From Streptomyces sp. NBC_01237 (lineage in GTDB: Bacteria; Actinomycetota; Actinomycetes; Streptomycetales; Streptomycetaceae): a stretch of DNA of 64,000 nt. Every line of letters starts with the position of its first letter. The stretch's first letter is position 1. The stretch is from the NCBI RefSeq assembly GCF_035917275.1, contig NZ_CP108508.1:7688001-7752000 (forward strand), written 5' to 3'. The position numbers and the translations under genes are program-made. A model generated the notes under the pieces. It saw only the letters and a program-made list of their open reading frames with translations, was not told where the DNA came from and ran no database searches. Below, in pieces: positions 1 through 7,574 of the stretch.

Positions 1-503
1 TCCCGGCCGACAAGGTGCAGCGCGTCTATCTGCGCCCCGACCAGACCGCCGCCGTCTTCAACGCGGGCAAGGTCGATGCCTGGGCGGTCTGGGCCACCTA
101 CGCCGTCGCCGAGATCGGCAGCGCCAAGGCGCACTTCGTCGCCGACGGCACCGCCATCGGCTCCGACAACTACAGCCTGAACGCGGTCCGTACGGCCTTC
201 GCCGAGCAGCACCCCAAGGTCGTCCAGGCGCTCTACCAGTACCTCCACGACGCCAGTGCCGAGGAGAAGAAGAACCCGGCCGCGTATCTGAACGTCTTCA
301 CCGACGTCGGCCCCACCGCCGTCACCGGCAAGGCGGCGGAAGTCCAGACCGGCTTCACCGCCCAGGGCGGCACGGTCGATCCGATCGGCCCCGAGGACAT
401 CGCACGCTTCAAGGCGGTCGCCGCGTTCTACGCCGAGCAGAAGGTCACCAAGACGCAGGTCGACGTCGCGGCCCATCTGCTCGACGTCGAGAAGCTGACA
501 TGA
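1..503 (+). CDS. ssuA: Alkanesulfonate ABC transporter substrate-binding protein, 3' part
   Basis: Partial: the frame is open from the first bases of the window, so the N-terminus and any lipoprotein signal lie outside. About 166 C-terminal residues are visible. They hold the second lobe of an SsuA/NMT1-type periplasmic binding protein, including the stretch AVFNAGKVDAWAVW that forms part of the ligand cleft in this family. It would capture aliphatic sulfonates outside the membrane for the SsuBC transporter. The stop overlaps the next start by ATGA, so it is translationally coupled to the permease. The substrate is inferred from the ssuD-like gene downstream; taurine or another sulfonate is equally possible. 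Confidence 0.85.
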   Translation, partial: PADKVQRVYLRPDQTAAVFNAGKVDAWAVWATYAVAEIGSAKAHFVADGTAIGSDNYSLNAVRTAFAEQHPKVVQALYQYLHDASAEEKKNPAAYLNVFTDVGPTAVTGKAAEVQTGFTAQGGTVDPIGPEDIARFKAVAAFYAEQKVTKTQVDVAAHLLDVEKLT

Positions 504-1327
504 GCGACACCGCGACCACCTCACTCGTCCCCCCGCGCCCGCAGCTGCGCAAGGCCCGCGGCCGTACCTACGCCCTGACCGTACGGGCACTGGGCCCCGT
601 GGCGCTGCTCGCCCTGTGGTGGACGGCCTCCGCGACCGGAGTCCTGACCGCGGACGTGCTGGCCTCGCCCGCCGAAGTCATCCGCGCCGTGGGCGAGCTG
701 TGGGGGAACGGGCAGCTGCCCGATGCCCTCACCACCTCCCTCACCCGCTCCGGTCTCGGCCTGCTCATCGGGCTGGCCGCCGGACTGACGCTCGGCATCA
801 CCACCGGATTCACCCGCCTGGGCGACGAACTCCTCGACTCCTCGCTCCAGACCCTGCGCACCATCCCCTTCCTCTCCCTGGTGCCGCTGTTCATGGTCTG
901 GTTCGGCATCAACGAGACCGCCAAGATCCTGCTCATCGCCGTCGCCACCACCTTCCCGATGTACGTCTCGACGTCGAGCGGCGTGCGCAACACCGACCCC
1001 AAACTCATCGAGGCGATGCGCAGCTTCGGCATGAGCCGCCTCGGTATCGTCCGCGAGGTCGTGCTGCCCGGCGCGCTGCCGTCCCTGCTCGCCGGACTGC
1101 GCCTGTCGATGACCCTCAGCGTCATCGCGCTCATCGCCGCCGAGGAGATCAACGCCACCGCGGGCATCGGCTATCTGATGTCGCAGGCCCAGAGCTACGC
1201 CCGCACCGACATCCTCGCCGTCTGCATCCTGGTCTACGGCCTGCTGGGCCTGGGCGCCGACATCGCCGTACGGCTGCTGGAGCGGGTCCTGATGCCGTGG
1301 CGTACCCCGCAGGGAGCCTCCCGATGA
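500..1327 (+). CDS. ssuC: Alkanesulfonate ABC transporter permease
   Basis: 275 residues, the usual SsuC/TauC length. About six hydrophobic segments are visible. The cytoplasmic loop around residues 175-200, with MRSFGMSRLGIVREVVLPGA, matches the EAA motif that docks the ATPase in BPD-type permeases. It forms the membrane channel for sulfonate uptake. The ATG at 500 overlaps the upstream stop (ATGA), and its own stop overlaps the ATPase start in the same way, so ssuA, ssuC and ssuB are coupled in one transcript. Confidence 0.93.
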   Translation: MSDTATTSLVPPRPQLRKARGRTYALTVRALGPVALLALWWTASATGVLTADVLASPAEVIRAVGELWGNGQLPDALTTSLTRSGLGLLIGLAAGLTLGITTGFTRLGDELLDSSLQTLRTIPFLSLVPLFMVWFGINETAKILLIAVATTFPMYVSTSSGVRNTDPKLIEAMRSFGMSRLGIVREVVLPGALPSLLAGLRLSMTLSVIALIAAEEINATAGIGYLMSQAQSYARTDILAVCILVYGLLGLGADIAVRLLERVLMPWRTPQGASR

Positions 1328-2118
1328 CCGACCACGGAACGACGACGCCCGCCGTACGGGTACGGGGGCTGCGCCGCGTCTTCGGCGCCCGCGCCGTACT
1401 GGACGATCTGGAACTGGACATCGCACGCGGCGAGTTCGTCGCCCTGCTCGGCGCGAGCGGCAGCGGGAAGACCACCCTGCTGCGCATCCTGGGGGCACTG
1501 GACGGCGCCGACGGGGGAGAGGTCCTGGTACCCGAGGCCCGCACCGTCGTCTTCCAGGAACCCCGCCTCGTACCGTCCAAGAAGGTCCTCGCCAATGTGA
1601 CCGTCGCCCTGCCGCGAAGCCGCTCCGAGGACGGCATCCGGGCCCTGGCGGAGGTCGGTCTGGAACGGCACGCACAGGCGTGGCCCGCCACCCTCTCCGG
1701 CGGTGAGGCCCAGCGCGTCGCCCTCGCCCGCGCCCTGGTCCGTGAGCCCGAACTGCTGCTGCTGGACGAGCCGTTCGCCGCACTGGACGCGCTGACCCGG
1801 CTGAAGATGCAGGACCTGGTCGGTGAACTGTGCCGGAAGCACCGCCCCGCCGTCCTCCTCGTCACCCACGACGTGGACGAAGCGGTACGGCTCGCCGACC
1901 GGGTCGCCGTCCTGCGGGACGGGCGGCTCGTCACGGACGAGCCGGTCGACGTCGACCGGCCGCGCGAACCCGGAGACCCGGCGTTCGTCGCCCTGCGCCG
2001 CCGTCTGCTCCAGGACCTCGGGGTCCACACGCCCCCACCGCCCGCCCCCGCCCAGCCCGCCGCGCCTGCCACCGTCCCCGCGCCGGCTACCGAACGCACC
2101 GAAATCGGAGTGATCTGA
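1324..2118 (+). CDS. ssuB: Alkanesulfonate ABC transporter ATPase
   Basis: 264 residues. Walker A is GASGSGKT, the Q-loop is VFQEPRL, the signature is LSGGEAQRVALARAL, Walker B is LLLLDEPFAALD and the switch histidine lies in VTHDVDEA. This is a complete BPD/nitrate-sulfonate type ATPase that energises SsuC. The C-terminus has a Pro/Ala-rich tail of about 30 residues that the family does not need. The start overlaps the permease stop by ATGA; in-frame sequence upstream of it is open but is only the shadow of ssuC. The next gene starts directly after its stop. Confidence 0.93.
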   Translation: MTDHGTTTPAVRVRGLRRVFGARAVLDDLELDIARGEFVALLGASGSGKTTLLRILGALDGADGGEVLVPEARTVVFQEPRLVPSKKVLANVTVALPRSRSEDGIRALAEVGLERHAQAWPATLSGGEAQRVALARALVREPELLLLDEPFAALDALTRLKMQDLVGELCRKHRPAVLLVTHDVDEAVRLADRVAVLRDGRLVTDEPVDVDRPREPGDPAFVALRRRLLQDLGVHTPPPPAPAQPAAPATVPAPATERTEIGVI

Positions 2119-3006
2119 ATGACCATCACCATCGGAGTCCACAGCAGCAATCCGTCCCTCTACTACCTGTACCACCTCACCCGGCTCGGCTTCGCCCAGG
2201 AGGAGCTGGCCCCGCTCGGCGAGAGCGTCGTCTTCCACCCGTACACGAACGGCGTCCGCACCGGCGAACTGCTCACCCGGGGCGTCATCGACTTCGGCGG
2301 CACCGGTTCGACCCCGCCCGTCACCGCCCAGGCCGCGGGTCACGACCTCGTCTACACCGCCGTCTCCGCCCCGCGCCCGGATCACGGCGCCCTGCTGGTG
2401 CCCGTGGACAGCCCGGTCCGTACCGTCGCCGACCTCAAGGGCACGGTCGTCCATCTGGCGATCGGCTCCTGGCAGACCCACCTCATCGCCAAGGCGCTCC
2501 ACGACGCCGGGCTCTCGTACGCCGACGACATCACCGCCGTACGAGGCACCGAGGACAGCGAACAGCTCCTGCGCACCGGCGGGATCGCCGCCTGGGTCGC
2601 CCAGGGCGCCCAGCTCGCCGCCGCCCGGCGCACCGGCGGACTGCGCACCCTCGTGCCCACCGCCGACGTCATCACCGACCGCTCCGTGTTCTTCACCCGG
2701 CGCGAACTCGCCGAGGAGCGTCCCGAGATCATCGAGGCGCTGACCCGCGCCCTGCGCCACGCCGACGCATGGGTCGCCGCACACCCGCGCCGGGCTGCCG
2801 AGATCGCCGCGGCCGACCTGGGCGGGAGCGCCGACGACTGGGAGAGCGCGCTGCGCTCCCTGCCCTGGCTGATCGAGGCGGTGAGCGAGGAGTTCCTCGC
2901 CGAGCAGCAGGAGGCCGCCGACATCTTCCACCGCACCGGCTTCGTCGAACGGCCCGTCACCGTGGCCGCCGCCGTCGCCCGCCCCTCCGCGCCGAAGGCG
3001 GCCTGA
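2119..3006 (+). CDS. Cytosolic solute-binding-fold protein of the sulfonate operon
   Basis: 295 residues, starting immediately after the ssuB stop. The sequence follows the NMT1/SsuA-like binding-protein pattern: an opening beta strand ITIGVHSSNP, then GVIDFGGTGSTPP, then DLKGTVVHLAIGSWQT. However, it has no signal peptide or lipobox: the conserved domain begins at residue 3. It therefore probably stays in the cytoplasm. Known cytosolic members of this fold include the desulfinase DszB, but DszB uses a catalytic cysteine and this protein contains no cysteine at all. Its position between the transporter and a sulfonate monooxygenase suggests a substrate-holding or sulfinate-processing role. 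That function is inferred, not shown. Confidence 0.8.
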   Translation: MTITIGVHSSNPSLYYLYHLTRLGFAQEELAPLGESVVFHPYTNGVRTGELLTRGVIDFGGTGSTPPVTAQAAGHDLVYTAVSAPRPDHGALLVPVDSPVRTVADLKGTVVHLAIGSWQTHLIAKALHDAGLSYADDITAVRGTEDSEQLLRTGGIAAWVAQGAQLAAARRTGGLRTLVPTADVITDRSVFFTRRELAEERPEIIEALTRALRHADAWVAAHPRRAAEIAAADLGGSADDWESALRSLPWLIEAVSEEFLAEQQEAADIFHRTGFVERPVTVAAAVARPSAPKAA

Positions 3007-3011
3007 GCGTC

Positions 3012-4085
3012 ATGCCGAGCGAAGTCCTCTGGTACATCATCCCGCGCGAAGGCGCCTATCCCTGGGAGCAGGCCGGTCGCCGCCCCGTCGACCTCGGCTA
3101 TCTGAGCCGCCTCGCCGGAACGGTCGAACAGCTCGGCTACAGCGGGGCGTTGCTCGCCACGGATCTCTACGACGTCTGGCCGCTCGGGAGTGCGCTCGCC
3201 GCCACCACCAGCACCCGGTTCAAACCCCTGCTGGCCGTCCACCCCGGGCTGATCGCGCCGACGCTGCTGGCCAAGATGGCGCTCAGCTTCGACACCCTGT
3301 TCGGCGGGCGACTGCGCTTCAACGTGGTCAACGGCTCGACCGCGTCCCTCCGGGAGTACGGCCTCCATGTGGAGCACGACGAACGGTACGAACTGAGCGC
3401 CGAATACTGGTCGATCGTGAAGCGCCTCACCGCGGGCGAGGTCTTCGACCACAAGGGGCGCTTCTACGACCTGAAGAACGCGGGCGCTTCCTTCCGTGAG
3501 CTGAAGCCCGTCCAGGACCCGCACATCCCGCTCTGGTTCGGCGGTTCATCGGCGCCCGGTATCGAGATGGCGGCCGAGCATGTCGATGTGTTCCTGACCT
3601 GGGGCGAGCCTCCGCACCTGCTGAAGGAGAAGCTGGACCGGGTCCGTGCGCGGGCCGCCGCGTACGGCCGCACCCTGCGCATAGGGCTGCGCCTCCACCT
3701 CATCGTCCGCGACACGGAGGACCAGGCGTGGGCGGCGGCGGACCGGCTCCTCGACGTCACCAGCGACGCCACGTACGCGCGGCAGCTCGGCGACCGGGCG
3801 GGGGAGGACGGGGTCGGCTGGCAGCGTCAGTTCCGCCAGCACGGCGGCAAGGTCCCCGCCAGGGCGCGGGAGTTGGAGGTCCACCCCAATATGTGGCCGG
3901 GCATGAGCCTGTTCCGGCCGGGTCCCGGCACCGCGGTGGTCGGGTCGACGGCCCAGGTCGTCGAACGGCTCAAGGAGTTCGAGGACCTGGGCGTCGACAC
4001 CTTCATCCTGTCCGGCAACCCGCTGCTGGAGGAGGCGTACCGGGTCGCCGAGACGGTACTTCCGGCACTCGGCGTACGCCGCTGA
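3012..4085 (+). CDS. ssuD: FMNH2-dependent alkanesulfonate monooxygenase (LLM family)
   Basis: 357 residues, a bacterial luciferase-like TIM barrel typical of SsuD and related two-component flavin monooxygenases. Visible family stretches are FDTLFGGRLRFNVVNG, the linker FYDLKNAG, LWFGGSSAPGIEMAAEHVD and the C-terminal GVDTFILSGNPLLEEAYR. It would split the C-S bond of imported sulfonates with reduced FMN and O2, giving an aldehyde and sulfite. No flavin reductase gene is nearby, so FMNH2 must come from elsewhere. The ATG at 3012 lies 5 nt after the previous stop and is the last gene of the operon; 411 nt without an intact gene follow. Confidence 0.92.
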   Translation: MPSEVLWYIIPREGAYPWEQAGRRPVDLGYLSRLAGTVEQLGYSGALLATDLYDVWPLGSALAATTSTRFKPLLAVHPGLIAPTLLAKMALSFDTLFGGRLRFNVVNGSTASLREYGLHVEHDERYELSAEYWSIVKRLTAGEVFDHKGRFYDLKNAGASFRELKPVQDPHIPLWFGGSSAPGIEMAAEHVDVFLTWGEPPHLLKEKLDRVRARAAAYGRTLRIGLRLHLIVRDTEDQAWAAADRLLDVTSDATYARQLGDRAGEDGVGWQRQFRQHGGKVPARARELEVHPNMWPGMSLFRPGPGTAVVGSTAQVVERLKEFEDLGVDTFILSGNPLLEEAYRVAETVLPALGVRR

Positions 4086-4151
4086 GAAGAGACGCGCCGC
4101 ACCGCCGCAATGCTTCGGCCCGTCCGGGGAGCCGCCCCTACGCTGGGCGGC

Positions 4152-4229
4152 ATGGCACACGCGATCATCGTCGGATCAGGGCCGAACGGTCCGGCCGGGA
4201 CCGTGATGCCGCCCCGGGCGGGCGCCCCG
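4152..4229 (+). pseudogene. Remnant N-terminus of an FAD-dependent oxidoreductase
   Basis: Within the 411-nt gap 4086-4496, an ATG at 4152 opens MAHAIIVGSGPNGPAGTV, which looks like the dinucleotide-binding start of phytoene-desaturase-type flavoproteins (normally a GSGPNGLAAAV-like motif followed by an alanine-rich helix). After about 26 codons the similarity stops and the sequence becomes low-complexity. The frame happens to stay open into the VOC gene. I read this as the surviving 5' end of a deleted gene with its promoter. The rest of the gap holds nothing recognisable. Confidence 0.5.
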
Positions 4230-4496
4230 GGGCACCACCCCGCTGCCGTCCGGCGACGGCTCCTCACCCCTTCGGCCGAGCAGACCGGCGGGCCGTCGGC
4301 CGCCGTGACGCCCCCCATGGCCCACGGCCCGCGCCGGTGCGCCGAAGAGGGCCCCTCCCGTGTCCGCGTTTCACGCGGCGGACCCGGCCTCGCGCGGACT
4401 GCGGCTCTCGGTGCCCGGTGCGAGACTCGAAAAGTCAGGAGAAAGGCCCGCGCATCAGGACAAGCGAGACCATGGGACTCGCTGAAGGAGCACACC

Positions 4497-5297
4497 ATGC
4501 TCAGCCCCACTTTCGTCGACGGCATCCCCAACTGGATCGACCTCGGTACACCGGACCTCGACGGCGCCACCGCCTTCTACCACGGTCTCTTCGGCTGGGA
4601 TCTGGTTCCGGGAGGTCCCGAGGTCGGGGGCTACGGGATGTACACACTGGGCGGCCGTACCGCCGCCGGTGTGATGAAGGTCCCCGCGGAGCAGTCGAAG
4701 AGTGCCTGGTCGGTCTTCTTCCAGTCGCCCGACGCCTCCGCCACGGCCAAGAAGGTGGAGCGGGCGGGCGGCGCCGTGCTGCTGGAACCCATGGACGTCA
4801 TGGAGTTCGGCCGCATGGCCGGCTTCAAGGACAACGCCGGGGCGTACTTCGGCGTCTGGCAGCCGAAGGAGAATCCGGGCCTGGGCGTCGTCCGGGAACC
4901 GGGCTCGTTCCTCTGGGCCGAGCTCTACACCCCGCAGGTGCCCCCGGCCGCCGCGTTCTTCCAGAAGGTCTTCGGCTGGCAGACCGACGAGATGGGGTTC
5001 GGCGGCGGCGAGTACACCTACACCACGGTGCGCCCCGCGAACACCGGACCCGATTCGGCCTTCGGCGGCCTCGTGCCCTTCAAGGACTCACCGACCGAGG
5101 CGGCGGCAGGTCCGCACTGGCTGCCGTACTTCACGGTCGACGACGTCGACGCCGCGGTGGCCGCGGCGAAGCGGCTCGGCGGCAAGGAGACCCTGGCGGC
5201 CATGGACATCCCGGAGGTCGGCAGGATGGCCAATCTCGCCGACCCCTACGGCGCCGCCTTCGCGGTGATCAGGCCCGCACCGAGGCAGGCCGGCTGA
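4497..5297 (+). CDS. Two-domain VOC (glyoxalase/bleomycin-resistance fold) protein
   Basis: 266 residues. Two successive VOC domains are visible: residues about 10-125 (NWIDLGTPDLDGATAFYHGL, ending near NAGAYFGVWQP) and about 140-260 (FLWAELYTPQVPPAAAFFQ, ending AFAVIRPAP). Streptomyces genomes carry many such proteins, usually called glyoxalase or hydroxylase by similarity; substrate and metal use cannot be read from sequence. The ATG at 4497 is chosen because AAGGAG lies 7 nt upstream and homology begins directly after it. The frame is open far upstream, but that stretch is degenerate. It stands alone, with its promoter probably in the preceding gap. Confidence 0.85.
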   Translation: MLSPTFVDGIPNWIDLGTPDLDGATAFYHGLFGWDLVPGGPEVGGYGMYTLGGRTAAGVMKVPAEQSKSAWSVFFQSPDASATAKKVERAGGAVLLEPMDVMEFGRMAGFKDNAGAYFGVWQPKENPGLGVVREPGSFLWAELYTPQVPPAAAFFQKVFGWQTDEMGFGGGEYTYTTVRPANTGPDSAFGGLVPFKDSPTEAAAGPHWLPYFTVDDVDAAVAAAKRLGGKETLAAMDIPEVGRMANLADPYGAAFAVIRPAPRQAG

Positions 5298-5394
5298 CCG
5301 GGCGGTCGCGGACCGGGCCGTTCCGCCTCGGGCCGTGACCCCGATTGATGAATCGTTGATCGGTCGTTTATCGGGACCGGGCACCGTGAGGCCC

Positions 5395-5652
5395 ATGCTG
5401 ATCAACACCGTGACCGAAGACGAGACACTCGCCTGGCAGGAGAGCGCGCTGTGCGCGCAGGCCGGACCCGAGTTCTTCTTCCCCGCTCCGGGCAGCTCGA
5501 CGCGCGAGGCCAAGCAGTTGTGCAACGCCTGCGAGGGACGAGTGGCCTGCCTGGAGTACGCACTCACCAACGACGAGCGGTTCGGCGTCTGGGGCGGACT
5601 CTCCGAGAAGGAGCGCGAACGGCTGCGCCGAGCCGATCGCGACCGGGCCTGA
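5395..5652 (+). CDS. WhiB-family iron-sulfur transcriptional regulator
   Basis: 85 residues with the four cysteines that hold a [4Fe-4S] cluster (Cys20, Cys43, Cys46, Cys52, spacing CxxC then C after five residues), the G-V-W-G-G turn at 63-67 and a basic C-terminal helix for DNA or sigma-factor contact. WhiB-like proteins act with the principal sigma factor in development, redox response and resistance. Which Wbl paralogue this is cannot be settled here; synteny memory suggests the SCO6715 type. In-frame GTG codons exist at 5335 and 5386, but ATG 5395 gives the usual family N-terminus. Monocistronic. Confidence 0.9.
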   Translation: MLINTVTEDETLAWQESALCAQAGPEFFFPAPGSSTREAKQLCNACEGRVACLEYALTNDERFGVWGGLSEKERERLRRADRDRA

Positions 5653-5811
5653 ACCACCGTACCGAGGGGTCCGCGCCCGCCCGGTACGTCCGCCGTACGG
5701 AACGGCGGACCGGCCCCGCGTTACCCGTTGGCACCCCCACGCCCCCATGGCCGCCCCGGCCGGGCGGCGGACGGCCGCTTATTCGTGCGGACGCCCGGGT
5801 GACAGCTGGCC

Positions 5812-5975
5812 AAGGGCTGTCCCGTGATCCCTGGCGGGCGCACGACGACAGCTACGCCACCTCGCGGCGTTGTCGGAACGCCCGGATACATCCCGTACGC
5901 GGACGTCCCTCCGTCTTGCGATGCACCGCATCCGACGCCGTGCGCTGATTCACCAGGGATGACGGGACAGCCCTT
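5812..5975. mobile_element. MITE-like element with 23-bp terminal inverted repeats
   Basis: The ends 5812-5834 and 5953-5975 are inverted copies that match at 22 of 23 positions (outermost AAGGGCTGTCCCGT and ACGGGACAGCCCTT). The 164-bp element encodes no protein and contains a further internal stem. Ends beginning AGGGCTGTCCCGT resemble those I recall for IS5-type elements of Streptomyces, so it is probably a non-autonomous derivative mobilised in trans. It fills much of the 5653-6039 gap; the remaining 5653-5811 shows nothing recognisable. Its right end abuts TAGTAT (5975-5980), a possible -10 for the tRNA-like gene downstream. Confidence 0.75.
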
Positions 5976-6039
5976 AGTATCTCCCCATGCCCGGACGAGT
6001 CGCAGAAGCAGGCGCGTCGTCGGGGCAGGCCGCCCCCGG

Positions 6040-6112
6040 GGTCCCGTAGCGCAGAGGCAGACGCGTCCGTATGACATGCGGAGGGACGCCGGTTCGAATC
6101 CGGTCGGGACCA
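6040..6112 (+). tRNA. tRNA-Val (anticodon GAC) or tRNA-like RNA
   Basis: The 73 nt fold as a cloverleaf: 7-bp acceptor stem (GGTCCCG with CGGGACC), T arm GCCGG-TTCGAAT-CCGGT, anticodon stem TCCGT/GCGGA with loop ATGACAT, anticodon GAC (Val), a five-base variable loop and discriminator A. CCA is not encoded. Odd points: the D stem has only three Watson-Crick pairs plus a C-A mismatch, position 21 is G rather than the near-invariant A, and the loop has A32/T38. Its 3' end lies 16 nt before the next start codon, and that gene's ribosome site GGGGAG begins one base after the tRNA. It may be a functional isoacceptor or a tRNA mimic. Confidence 0.75.
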
Positions 6113-6128
6113 CGGGGAGCGCAGACGC

Positions 6129-7574
6129 ATGCACCACGAAGCGACGTACCGCCATGACGGACCGGCCGGGGGCCGGACCCCGGGCGGAAGCGCGCGCCCC
6201 GCGTCCGCGGACCCGCACGGGGCGGGCCCCGGACGGACCGTCACCGAAGCGGAGTCGGCCGACTTCGACCGGCTCGTCGCCCGGTTTCGCGCACTGCCCG
6301 CCGACGACCCCGTCCGCCTCCGCGCCGAACAGGTCGCCGCGTCGTTCACCCGCGACGGCCGCGGCAAGCGCCGCAGGGCGAGCGGCGAGCGGCGCGCCGC
6401 CGCGGACGCCACCGTCCTGGCGGCCACCGCGACCGGCGCCGAGAACCGGCGGGAGGACGCCCCGCTCGACCCCGCGGGTGCGGCCCCGGCCCCCGCGGGC
6501 ACTCTGGCCCGGCCCCGACGCTGCTACATCTGCAAGGCGGGGTACCGCCGGGTCGACTCCTTCTACCACCTCCTGTGCCCGCAGTGCGCGACGGAGAACA
6601 GGGCCCGGCGCACCAGCCGTACGGATCTGTCGGGGCGGCGCGCCCTGCTGACCGGAGGGCGCGTCAAGATCGGATTCCAGCTGGCGCTGATGATGCTCAG
6701 GGACGGTGCCGACCTTCTCGTCACCACCCGCTTCCCGCACGATCTGCTGCGCCGGTTCCGGGCCGAGGCGGACAGCCCGCAGTGGCTGGAACGGCTCACC
6801 GTGCTCGCCGTGGACCTGCGCGACCCGCGCCAGGTCCTGGGCCTGTGCGAGCAGCTGCGGGAAGCCGGTGAACCGCTCGACATCCTCGTCAACAACGCGG
6901 CCCAGACCGTGCGTCGGCCACCCGGTGCGTACGCCCTGCTGACCGCGGGGGAGCACGGCGCGCTGCCCACCGGCGCGCTGCGCGCACCCGGCTACACACC
7001 GATGTCCGCCGTCGAGGGCACCGTCGCCCCCGGGGCGCTGGCCCTCCTGCTGCCCGACGCGGACGAGGCGGGTCTGCTGCCCGACACCTCACCCGTGAAC
7101 TCCTGGTCGGCGCGGCTCGGTTCGCTCGACCCCGCCGAGGTTCTGGAGACCCAGCTGGTCAACGCGCTGGCCCCGGCACTGCTCTGCGACCGGCTGCTCC
7201 CGTTGCTCCTGGCCTCGCCGGGGCCGCGTCGCTACATCGTCAATGTGACGGCGGTGGAGGGCCGGTTCGCGGTGCGCAACAAGACGGGCGGCCACCCGCA
7301 CACCAATATGGCCAAGGCGGCACTCAACATGCTCACCCGTACCAGCGGCGCCGAACTCTCCGAACAGGGCGTCCATATGTGTGCCGTCGACACCGGTTGG
7401 ATCACGGACGAGAACCCGGCCCCGAAGAAGCGAAGGCTCGCCGCCGGAGGTTTCCGGACGCCCCTCGACACAGTCGACGGGGCGGCCCGCGTCTACGACC
7501 CGATCGTCCGGGGCGAGGCCGGATCCCCCGTCTCCGGTGTGTTCCTCAAGGACTACCGGGAGGCGTCGTGGTGA
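6129..7574 (+). CDS. Zinc-finger/SDR protein with altered active site
   Basis: 481 residues. Residues 1-125 are low-complexity and charged. Residues 130-156 form a Cys4 finger (CYIC ... CPQC; Cys132, 135, 150, 153). From about 168 on there is a short-chain dehydrogenase Rossmann domain: TGGRVKIG at 175-182 in place of the usual TGxxxGIG, then NNAA at 255-258. The catalytic YxxxK is replaced by TNMAK (392-396), so the tyrosine is missing, and the usual serine lies in a changed NVTA context. The stretch HPHTNMAKAALNML looks strongly conserved rather than decayed. It probably binds a nucleotide or RNA-type ligand rather than acting as a standard dehydrogenase. ATG 6129 has GGGGAG upstream. Coupled to the LRR gene. 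Confidence 0.85.
   Translation: MHHEATYRHDGPAGGRTPGGSARPASADPHGAGPGRTVTEAESADFDRLVARFRALPADDPVRLRAEQVAASFTRDGRGKRRRASGERRAAADATVLAATATGAENRREDAPLDPAGAAPAPAGTLARPRRCYICKAGYRRVDSFYHLLCPQCATENRARRTSRTDLSGRRALLTGGRVKIGFQLALMMLRDGADLLVTTRFPHDLLRRFRAEADSPQWLERLTVLAVDLRDPRQVLGLCEQLREAGEPLDILVNNAAQTVRRPPGAYALLTAGEHGALPTGALRAPGYTPMSAVEGTVAPGALALLLPDADEAGLLPDTSPVNSWSARLGSLDPAEVLETQLVNALAPALLCDRLLPLLLASPGPRRYIVNVTAVEGRFAVRNKTGGHPHTNMAKAALNMLTRTSGAELSEQGVHMCAVDTGWITDENPAPKKRRLAAGGFRTPLDTVDGAARVYDPIVRGEAGSPVSGVFLKDYREASW

Noticed and set aside
4110..4496. In-frame N-terminal extension of the VOC protein
   Set aside because: AAGGAG and homology both point to ATG 4497; the upstream stretch is a flavoprotein remnant plus low-complexity sequence.
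6040..6112. tRNA as attachment site of an integrated element
   Set aside because: No integrase, no excision functions and no second tRNA fragment repeat seen within the window.
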